Below, piece after piece: positions 1 through 4,885 of a DNA stretch of 5,423 nucleotides. Positions within the stretch are counted from its first letter, which is position 1. Every line of letters begins with the position of its first letter. Source of the DNA: Paracoccaceae bacterium (GTDB lineage Bacteria; Pseudomonadota; Alphaproteobacteria; Rhodobacterales; Rhodobacteraceae); contig WFUK01000237.1 in assembly GCA_015485015.1 (NCBI GenBank), positions 1 to 5,423 of the forward strand. The letters are read 5' to 3'. Position numbers and translations under genes: made by a program. The notes beneath the pieces are model-generated. The model was given only the letters and a program-made list of their open reading frames with translations, was not told the origin of the DNA and did not search any database.

Positions 1-132
1 AGCCAGCACCATGCCAAATAAAAACAGCGCCACCACAGCGGCAATGGAAAGCCGATCGACGTTTTGCCACCAGGTCGCCAAGGAGAATTCGTTTGTCTCC
101 GGCACCGGAGCGCCATAAATCATTTCTGTCAT
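1..132 (-). CDS. ftsW: Probable cell division protein FtsW (lipid II polymerase, SEDS family), N-terminal 44 codons only
   Basis: The first 44 codons are in the window and the gene continues past the left edge. The peptide begins MTEMIYGAPVP, then has L-x-x-WW-x-x-VD around residues 18-26, then a hydrophobic stretch from about residue 28 (LSIAAVVALFLFGMVLA) that should be the first transmembrane helix. From memory, this layout (MTEM-x-YG, a WW pair, then a helix) is that of Rhodobacterales FtsW, the polytopic SEDS glycosyltransferase that polymerises lipid II at the division septum with its partner PBP. The start at 132 is supported by AGGAAGAG (148-141) with an 8-base spacer; an in-frame ATG at 123 is a weaker alternative. 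It lies 137 bases downstream of glmM on the same strand, so it could be read from that operon or from its own promoter. Only the N-terminus is visible and no catalytic residue can be checked, so RodA or another membrane protein remains possible. Confidence 0.55.
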   Translation of the reverse strand, partial: MTEMIYGAPVPETNEFSLATWWQNVDRLSIAAVVALFLFGMVLA

Positions 133-269
133 GGGAACTGCTCTTCCTCATGTTAGCGCCTGAAAAGCTGCCGAAAATGGCCGCTATGTGGCGAATTTGC
201 CTGAAATCGCCGCCCGTTTTCGGGTCTGCGCGATGCTGGGGGCAGGGTATCCGATCTGAAATTACAAAG
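133..269. other. Intergenic region between glmM and the ftsW-like gene
   Basis: This 137-base gap carries the Shine-Dalgarno sequence of the downstream gene (AGGAAGAG, complement of 141-148). I found no convincing -35/-10 pair on the minus strand and no terminator with a T-run after glmM. The only small hairpin is CCCG-TTTT-CGGG at 213-224, which is too short and lacks a U-tract. The word GCCTGAAA occurs twice on the plus strand, at 158-165 and 199-206, and shares its CCTGA core with words upstream of folB. The lack of a clear terminator fits read-through from glmM, but a promoter of unrecognised type cannot be excluded. Confidence 0.5.
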
Positions 270-1610
270 CTAGCGGTTTTCGTCCAATGCGGCCACGATG
301 CTTTGCACCCCCTGTTTCAGCAGCGCCTCGTCGGTGCATTCGCCCATCACGCGGATCAAAGGCTCGGTGCCGGATTTGCGGATCAGCACCCGCCCCTCGG
401 AGCCAAAGCGGGCCTCGCACTCACCAATCGCGGCTTGCACGGCGGCCTTTGCCAGCGGATCACTGCCCTCTTCATAGCGCAGATTGACCAGCAATTGCGG
501 CACCGGCTCAAATACCCGCGCCAAGTGGCTGGCTTTCTCGCCCGACTCCACCATCGCCTTCAGGAATTGCAGCGCCGCGATCAGCCCGTCTCCGGTGGTC
601 ACATAATCGCGCAAAACGATATGGCCCGATTGCTCGCCGCCCAGATTAAAACCGCCCTGCCGCATGGCTTCCACCACGTAGCGATCCCCGACATCGGTGC
701 GCAAAAGCGCCAACCCTTTGGCCGCCATATCGCGCTCCAGCCCGAGATTGCTCATCACCGTGGCCACCAGCGTATTGCCCGCCAGCTTGCCCTCGGCGGC
801 CATTCTGGTGGCAATCAGCGCCATTAACTGATCGCCATCCGCCACCCGGCCCTTTTCGTCGATAATCACCAGCCGGTCGGCATCGCCATCAAGGCAAATG
901 CCGATATCCGCCCCCTGCTCCAGCACCCGCCTGGCGGCCATTTCGGGCTGGGTCGAACCGCAATTTTCGTTAATATTAAAGCCGTTGGGCTTCACCCCGA
1001 TCGGGATCACCTCCGCCCCCAGCTCCCACAAAACCTCGGGCGCGGTTTTATAGGCCGCACCATTGGCGCAATCGATCACCACCTTCAAGCCATCCAGCCG
1101 CAAGCGGCGCGGAAAGGTGGTTTTGGCAAATTCAACATAGCGGGCGCGGTCGCCCTCGATCCGCTCGGCGCGGCCGATTTCCTCTGCCGAAACCAAAACC
1201 GGCTCACCCTCCAGCAAGGCTTCGATCTCCAGCTCGGCCTCGTCTGACAGCTTAAACCCGTCAGGGCCAAAAAACTTGATACCGTTATCATAATGCGGGT
1301 TATGGCTGGCGGAAATCATAATGCCCAGATCGGCGCGCATAGAGCGGGTCAGCATCCCCACCGCAGGCGTAGGCACCGGCCCGAGCAGATGGGCATCCAT
1401 GCCGACGCTAAGCAAGCCGGCGGTCAGCGCATTTTCAATCATATAGCCCGAGCGACGGGTGTCTTTGCCGATCACCACGCGCTTGGAGCCATTGCCATTA
1501 TGGAAATACCGCCCGACCGCCGCCCCGAGCTTAAGCGCCATTTCGGCGGTCATCGGATGGGTATTGGCCTTGCCCCGCACCCCGTCAGTGCCAAAATATT
1601 TGCGCTTCAT
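270..1610 (-). CDS. glmM: Phosphoglucosamine mutase GlmM
   Basis: This cytoplasmic enzyme interconverts glucosamine-6-phosphate and glucosamine-1-phosphate, the step that feeds GlmU and UDP-GlcNAc for peptidoglycan and lipopolysaccharide. The 446-residue product has the normal length and all four alpha-D-phosphohexomutase signatures. FGTDGVRG is at 6-13. The catalytic phosphoserine loop ISASHNP is at 99-105, with Ser102 at the same number as in E. coli GlmM. The magnesium loop DGDADR is at 241-246. The sugar-recognition loop GGEQSGH is at 324-330, and the phosphate-binding loop [12 protein letters not shown] is at 411-422. The ATG at 1610 is preceded by GGAAGG (1621-1616) with a 5-base spacer. 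It lies one base after the folP stop (TGA-T-ATG), so translational coupling to folP is likely. The folP-glmM pairing is also known from E. coli. The enzyme family is usually activated by phosphorylation of the active-site serine. No key residue is missing and nothing suggests truncation. Confidence 0.98.
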   Translation of the reverse strand: MKRKYFGTDGVRGKANTHPMTAEMALKLGAAVGRYFHNGNGSKRVVIGKDTRRSGYMIENALTAGLLSVGMDAHLLGPVPTPAVGMLTRSMRADLGIMISASHNPHYDNGIKFFGPDGFKLSDEAELEIEALLEGEPVLVSAEEIGRAERIEGDRARYVEFAKTTFPRRLRLDGLKVVIDCANGAAYKTAPEVLWELGAEVIPIGVKPNGFNINENCGSTQPEMAARRVLEQGADIGICLDGDADRLVIIDEKGRVADGDQLMALIATRMAAEGKLAGNTLVATVMSNLGLERDMAAKGLALLRTDVGDRYVVEAMRQGGFNLGGEQSGHIVLRDYVTTGDGLIAALQFLKAMVESGEKASHLARVFEPVPQLLVNLRYEEGSDPLAKAAVQAAIGECEARFGSEGRVLIRKSGTEPLIRVMGECTDEALLKQGVQSIVAALDENR

Positions 1611-1611
1611 A

Positions 1612-2601
1612 TCAGCCTTCCGAGTTCAGCGCGTTCCATAGCGCGATTGCCTGTCTGGTTTCAGCAATATCATGCACGCGCAGCATCTGCACCCCTTGAT
1701 TAAGCCCCTCCAGCCCCAAAGCAATGGAACCGGCAAACCGCCGCTCAGGGGCGGGTTCATCAGCGATTTTGCCGATCATGCCCTTGCGCGATACCCCGAG
1801 CAAGATCGCACAGCCAAGGCCATGAAACAGGCTGATCCCGCGCAGAAGCGCCAGATTATGCGCCATGGTTTTGCCAAAGCCGATGCCCGGATCGACCATG
1901 ATGCGCGCCCGCGGAATGCCCGCCGCCTCGCAAGCCTTGAGCCGCGCCTCCAGATAATCATAAACCTCCAGCAAAACATCGCCGTAGGCCGGATTATCCT
2001 GCATGGTTTCGGGCAGGCCCTGCGCATGCATCAAGCACAGCGCCGCGCCGGATTTCGCGGCCACGCTCAGGCTGTCAGGGTCAAAGCCCAGCGCCGTAAC
2101 ATCATTAAACAGCGCCGCCCCCGCGCCCAAGGCCGCCTCGGCCACCGCCGCCTTGCGGGTATCGATCGAAATCGGGCCAATCCCCTGTTCTTTCAAAGCT
2201 TTAATCACCGGCAACACCCGCCGCAATTCTTCATCGGCCTCAACAAAATCCGCGCCCGGACGGGTGGATTCGCCGCCAATATCCAGCAGGTCCGCGCCCA
2301 AAGCCAGCATCCGCTTGGCCGCCGCCAGCTCATGGCCCTGATGCGCGCCGCCATCGGAAAAGCTGTCCGGCGTGAGGTTGAGAATGCCCATCAGGCTGGG
2401 GCGATCCATCGGAATGCCGCAAATCGGCGGGCGCGGGGCGGTTAGCCGATGCAGGAGTTTTTCCGGCACCGCCGCCGCCGGAATAATTCGCCGCCCGCCC
2501 GCGCGGGTGATATGCTCGACACGGGAGAAATAACACATCCCGCCCGCCAAGCGCCGGCCCTGCGAACCGCGCTCGACTATGGGGCGGAAATAATCAGCCA
2601 T
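1612..2601 (-). CDS. folP: Dihydropteroate synthase FolP
   Basis: FolP condenses 6-hydroxymethyl-7,8-dihydropterin pyrophosphate with p-aminobenzoate to give 7,8-dihydropteroate; it is the sulfonamide target. With the start at 2601 the protein has 329 residues. The TIM-barrel signatures are in order: [16 protein letters not shown] (70-85), [10 protein letters not shown] (107-116), ISIDTRK (144-150), FNDV (165-168), [10 protein letters not shown] (235-244), GVSRKG (269-274) and LRVHD (307-311). Phe81 and Pro115, matching E. coli positions linked to sulfonamide resistance, are unchanged. About 68 residues precede the barrel, beginning MADYFRPI, far more than in E. coli; I associate this extension with Rhodobacterales FolP. 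An in-frame ATG at 2667 would add 22 residues lying inside the upstream gene and is less likely. The chosen ATG overlaps the upstream stop by 8 bases (ATGGCTGA) and has only a poorly placed GGAAAG, so translation probably depends on ribosomes finishing the upstream gene. Confidence 0.97.
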   Translation of the reverse strand: MADYFRPIVERGSQGRRLAGGMCYFSRVEHITRAGGRRIIPAAAVPEKLLHRLTAPRPPICGIPMDRPSLMGILNLTPDSFSDGGAHQGHELAAAKRMLALGADLLDIGGESTRPGADFVEADEELRRVLPVIKALKEQGIGPISIDTRKAAVAEAALGAGAALFNDVTALGFDPDSLSVAAKSGAALCLMHAQGLPETMQDNPAYGDVLLEVYDYLEARLKACEAAGIPRARIMVDPGIGFGKTMAHNLALLRGISLFHGLGCAILLGVSRKGMIGKIADEPAPERRFAGSIALGLEGLNQGVQMLRVHDIAETRQAIALWNALNSEG

Positions 2602-3148
2602 CTTTCCACTTGATCGAGCAGCCGATAGAGGGCGTTTGCGCCTCGGGACCGCGCCCAGATCTAGCAACCTCGGCCATGGCCTCGATCATTTCGCGCGGCT
2701 CGTCCTCGGGGGATGGATTGCGGCCAGAGCCATCCAGCCGCCCGCGAAATTGCAGCTCTCCCGCCGCGTTATAGCCAAAGAAATCCGGCGTGCAAACCGC
2801 GCCATAAGCCTTGGCCACCGCTTGGGTTTCATCATGCAGATAGGGGAAGCTGAAGCCATGTGCCTTGGCAAATTTCACCATGTTTTCATAGCTGTCATCG
2901 GGGTAGGCTTCGGCATCATTGGCGCAGATCGCCGCCACGCCAAAACCCATTTTCTGCAAGGCCGCCCCGTCGCGCGCCAGCTTGGAGGCGATGGCGATCA
3001 CATAGGGGCAATGATTGCAGATATACATCAAGACCAAGCCCTTTTCGCCCATCAGACTATCGCGGCTATGGCGATTACCCTTGGTGTCCGGCAGATCAAA
3101 ATCGGGCGCGGATGCACCAAAATCACAAACAGGGGGATGGGCGGCCAT
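2594..3148 (-). CDS. Thioredoxin-fold protein of the AhpC/TSA (PRX-like) family
   Basis: The 184-residue product has a thioredoxin/peroxiredoxin fold. An APDFDLPDTKG strand typical of AhpC/TSA proteins lies near residues 14-24. A redox motif CNHCP with Cys44 and Cys47 sits inside the family hallmark CNHCPYV. A conserved NDAEAYPDDS segment is at 77-86, and the cis-proline loop is V-C-T-P-D-F-F with Cys119 and Pro121. The C-terminal PSIGCSIKWK contains Cys177. No signal peptide or membrane segment is visible, so it should be cytoplasmic, and the length is normal for this group. Family members are annotated as thioredoxin-like or redoxin proteins and their physiological substrate is generally unknown. 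A thiol oxidoreductase or peroxidase role is inferred from the fold. The start is fixed by AGGAGA (3160-3155) six bases upstream, the best Shine-Dalgarno in the operon. It lies 12 bases after folB and overlaps folP by 8 bases, so it is firmly inside the folate operon. Confidence 0.9.
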   Translation of the reverse strand: MAAHPPVCDFGASAPDFDLPDTKGNRHSRDSLMGEKGLVLMYICNHCPYVIAIASKLARDGAALQKMGFGVAAICANDAEAYPDDSYENMVKFAKAHGFSFPYLHDETQAVAKAYGAVCTPDFFGYNAAGELQFRGRLDGSGRNPSPEDEPREMIEAMAEVARSGRGPEAQTPSIGCSIKWKDG

Positions 3149-3154
3149 GGAGGT

Positions 3155-3160
3155 TCTCCT
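3155..3160 (-). promoter_or_regulatory. Strong ribosome binding site of the thioredoxin-fold gene
   Basis: AGGAGA on the minus strand lies six bases before the ATG at 3148 and occupies most of the 12-base gap after the folB stop. It is the strongest initiation signal in the operon. Together with the poor site in front of folP, it suggests that the redox gene loads its own ribosomes, which then feed folP by coupling. Confidence 0.75.
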
Positions 3161-4093
3161 TTATATTTCGGCTTTGGCGCGGGCATCAAGCGCGCGCAGG
3201 CTTAGGCCCATCCTATCATCGGGCGCGGCAAAACCAACCAGCAATACTTGAAATGCGTCAAACTCTCGCGCCAGCCACAATGATAGCCCGACCGGCGAAA
3301 TATCCTTGGGGTGCGGCACCGCATCCATCACAATCCGGCTTGGCGCCCAGACCGAAAGCTGCCCGTGCTTCATCGCCCAGTCCAGCTCGGTGCGGCTATC
3401 CACCACCACGCAGCGCGGGTCTTTTCCCGCCATCACCCATGCGTTTTGCTCCTTCGAGAGCAGATCAATCCGGCGCTGCACCAAAGGCGCAGCGGCTTTT
3501 GGCGCGGCCTCTTGCGCGCTTTCCACGCAGATAATGGCCGGATGCTCAAAGCCGGAAATTGCATCAAGCCAGGCGGGCAGATTATCGCCGTGCAGCACCG
3601 CATTGGACAGGCAAACCACCAGCGGATGCGGCGCGATATCCTCAACCACCGGCTCCACCTCGCGGATCGGCTTCGCCTTATGGCGCATGCGCACAATCTC
3701 GACCCCGAGCGTGCCCGGAATGCGATCCAGCTTTTCGATCCGCACAAATACCCGCACCGCGCGCGCATCCTCCAGGCAGCGCTCCGCCACCCGTTCGGCC
3801 AATGTTTCCAGCAGGTTAATCCGCTCGGTGGTGAGCTGTAGCTCGATCGCTTCGGTGATGGTATCGTAAGATATCACCTGATCGACATCATCATCCGCTG
3901 CCGCATTATGCCGGCTAACCTCCAGCACCACATTAAAGCGGATGCGCTGCTCCACCCCGCGCTCGCTCTGGAAAGCACCGATTTCGACCGCCCGCTCATA
4001 GTCGCGCACCGAGATCCGATCCAGCGGCGCACCGCTAGCGGTGGCAGCGGCGCGCACATTTGGCGCCTCAAAGGCAATAGCTGTTTCGTCCAT
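3161..4093 (-). CDS. folB: Dihydroneopterin aldolase FolB fused to a C-terminal domain of unknown function
   Basis: FolB cleaves 7,8-dihydroneopterin to 6-hydroxymethyl-7,8-dihydropterin and glycolaldehyde in folate synthesis. Residues 24-142 align by eye with E. coli FolB: LDRISVRDYERAVEIGAF, then E44 at the active-site glutamate, ISYDTI with Tyr76, LLETLAERVAERC (94-106), and VRIEK with catalytic-type Lys121 followed by PGTLGVEIVR. The protein is 310 residues long, whereas single-domain FolB is about 120. Residues 156-297 form a separate alternating strand/helix region (LVVCLSN, AIICVE, CVVVDS, LSVWAP, VLLVGF as likely strands) that I cannot assign. It lacks recognisable HPPK (FolK) motifs. 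I recall Rhodobacterales FolB proteins of similar length, so this is probably a lineage feature, not an assembly fusion. The ATG at 4093 follows GAGG (4102-4099) by 5 bases. It is the first gene of the operon; the next gene starts 12 bases after its stop. Confidence 0.9.
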   Translation of the reverse strand: MDETAIAFEAPNVRAAATASGAPLDRISVRDYERAVEIGAFQSERGVEQRIRFNVVLEVSRHNAAADDDVDQVISYDTITEAIELQLTTERINLLETLAERVAERCLEDARAVRVFVRIEKLDRIPGTLGVEIVRMRHKAKPIREVEPVVEDIAPHPLVVCLSNAVLHGDNLPAWLDAISGFEHPAIICVESAQEAAPKAAAPLVQRRIDLLSKEQNAWVMAGKDPRCVVVDSRTELDWAMKHGQLSVWAPSRIVMDAVPHPKDISPVGLSLWLAREFDAFQVLLVGFAAPDDRMGLSLRALDARAKAEI

Positions 4094-4110
4094 TTTTTCC
4101 TCGGCGTTAA

Positions 4111-4146
4111 CCTGATTTTATCCGCTCAGGCCATATTTTAGCCTGA
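4111..4146. repeat. CCTGA/TCAGG repeat cluster upstream of folB
   Basis: CCTGATT occurs at 4111-4117 and again at 4142-4148, 31 bases apart (about three helical turns), with an inverted TCAGG at 4126-4130 between them. TCAGGC (4126-4131) and GCCTGA (4141-4146) form a 6-base inverted repeat with a 9-base AT-rich spacer. The spacing and dyad symmetry resemble an operator, and the position 18-53 bases upstream of the folB ATG is right for control of the folate operon. No known regulator is recognised, and words this short can occur by chance. Confidence 0.3.
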
Positions 4147-4186
4147 TTCGTCAATCATAATACGCGAATGCAACCGCCAAAGGGGC

Positions 4187-4215
4187 TTGCCCTGCCCACC
4201 GCATCTCCATATCAT
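4187..4215 (+). promoter_or_regulatory. Candidate sigma70-type promoter of the CAP-domain gene
   Basis: TTGCCC (4187-4192) and TATCAT (4210-4215) are separated by exactly 17 bases and match the consensus hexamers at 4 of 6 and 5 of 6 positions. Transcription would begin near 4222, leaving a very short leader of about 18 bases before the ATG at 4240 that still contains the AAAGGA ribosome binding site. This also argues against the upstream in-frame ATG at 4168, which would lie before the promoter. This is prediction only. Confidence 0.35.
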
Positions 4216-4227
4216 AAAGACCCGCCT

Positions 4228-4233
4228 AAAGGA
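4228..4233 (+). promoter_or_regulatory. Ribosome binding site that fixes the CAP-domain gene start
   Basis: AAAGGA ends six bases before the ATG at 4240. The earlier in-frame ATG at 4168 has no such site, and using it would bury the signal peptide behind 24 polar residues. The start at 4240 is therefore preferred. Confidence 0.7.
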
Positions 4234-4239
4234 TACGAA

Positions 4240-4881
4240 ATGCCCTATTTCATTTCTCGTAACCCGTTCTTTTTTCCGATTATCTTTCTACTGGCCTTGG
4301 CCAGCACCACCGCACAAGCCGCCTGTAGCCCCGCGCTGCAAGGCTCGGCCTATGATCGCGCAATAAATACCACCCCCGTTGATCAGGCCCTGTTTAACAG
4401 AGCCGTGCTTTATTATACCAACGAAATTCGCTGCAAGCGCGGATTGGCGGTCTTTCAATCCACGCGCGATGTATTGGGCGCGGCAACGACGCAAGCCAGC
4501 AATATGGCCCGAACCCGGATTTATGATCACAATCTGCCGGTGCGTGGCGCGCGAAATCTGCGCGAGCGTATGCGCGCCCAATCCAGAAGCTTTCGGGCCG
4601 CGGGCGAAAATATCGCCAAAAATTTCGTATATGTGCTGAATGGCCGCCCCTATATTCCGGGTGACAACTGCGCCTTTCGTTATCTGGAAAATAAACAACC
4701 CGTGCCGATTCACACCTATCGAAGCCTCGCGCAAGAGCTGGTTTCTTCATGGGAATCCTCACCGGCGCATTTGGCGAATATCGTGAATCGCCGCTATTCC
4801 CGCATGGGGGCCGCCTTCGGGCTGGACCTGCGCGGCCAGCTTTGCGGCGAGATTTATGCGTCGCAGGTTTTTGCCGGATAG
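4240..4881 (+). CDS. Secreted CAP/SCP-domain protein
   Basis: The 213-residue product begins with a Sec signal peptide: a short N-region, a hydrophobic core FFFPIIFLLALAS (about 10-22), and a likely signal peptidase I site after AQA at residue 27. Cys29 follows soon after, but the QAAC context is not a good lipobox, so a soluble periplasmic or secreted protein is more likely than a lipoprotein. The mature part is a CAP (CRISP/antigen 5/PR-1) domain: MARTRIYDHN with His97, GENI with Glu123, and W-E-S-S-P-A-H-L-A-N-I with Glu172 and His177, then MGAAFG (189-194). These residues match the conserved His/Glu pocket of the superfamily. Four cysteines (29, 65, 144, 202) could make two disulfides. 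Bacterial CAP proteins have no single agreed function; a cell envelope role is suggested only loosely by the neighbouring cell wall hydrolase. It is divergent from folB and convergent with the sleB-like gene. Confidence 0.88.
   Translation: MPYFISRNPFFFPIIFLLALASTTAQAACSPALQGSAYDRAINTTPVDQALFNRAVLYYTNEIRCKRGLAVFQSTRDVLGAATTQASNMARTRIYDHNLPVRGARNLRERMRAQSRSFRAAGENIAKNFVYVLNGRPYIPGDNCAFRYLENKQPVPIHTYRSLAQELVSSWESSPAHLANIVNRRYSRMGAAFGLDLRGQLCGEIYASQVFAG
4843..4872 (+). terminator. Terminator-like hairpin inside the 3' end of the CAP-domain gene
   Basis: TGCGGCG (4843-4849) pairs with CGTCGCA (4859-4865) to give a 7-base stem with one G-U pair and a 9-base loop. Two bases later comes TTTTT (4868-4872). 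This has the form of a weak rho-independent terminator on the plus strand. It lies within coding sequence, ending 7 bases before the TAG at 4879-4881, where only 4 bases separate this gene from its convergent neighbour. Translating ribosomes would tend to melt it, so its use is uncertain. Confidence 0.35.
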
Positions 4882-4885
4882 GGAT

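Larger units (their letters stand above)
4094..4239. other. Divergent intergenic region between folB and the CAP-domain gene
   Basis: This 146-base region must hold the promoters of both the folate operon (leftwards) and the CAP gene (rightwards). The folB half, 4103-4166, is clearly AT-rich and contains TAAAAT-like words on the minus strand, but none has a good -35 at proper spacing. The CAP half has the promoter listed separately. One GATTC at 4145-4149 fits the GANTC site methylated by CcrM in alphaproteobacteria. No RNA gene or small reading frame with a ribosome binding site was seen. Confidence 0.6.

Noticed and set aside
213..224. CCCG-TTTT-CGGG hairpin downstream of glmM as a terminator
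   Set aside because: The stem is only 4 bases and no T-run follows on either strand.
93..827. 244-codon open frame on the plus strand opposite glmM and the upstream gap
   Set aside because: It lies almost wholly antisense to glmM, which has every expected motif. Its product is low-complexity, rich in H, Q and R, and there is no ribosome binding site or family resemblance. It is a by-product of GC-rich codon usage.
1672..2445. 257-codon open frame on the plus strand opposite folP
   Set aside because: It is antisense to a clearly real FolP; its composition is rich in H, Q, R and A, with no recognisable domain or start signal.
2602..2667. Alternative folP start adding 22 residues
   Set aside because: It would lie wholly inside the upstream redox gene. 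The added residues are basic and unlike known FolP N-termini, while MADYFRPI at 2601 fits the family and the stop/start overlap.
2860..3534. 224-codon and other plus-strand open frames opposite the redox gene and folB
   Set aside because: Their translations are rich in R, P, S and A with no motif, and the minus-strand genes account for the coding constraint.
4094..4170. TTGACG and TAAAAT words as a minus-strand folB promoter
   Set aside because: Only 8 bases separate the TTGACG from the nearest TAAAAT, and no other pair has a good -35 at 16-18 bases. A promoter must be here, but I cannot place it.
4168..4239. Alternative CAP-domain gene start at 4168
   Set aside because: It has no ribosome binding site, places 24 polar residues before the signal peptide, and would overlap the candidate promoter.
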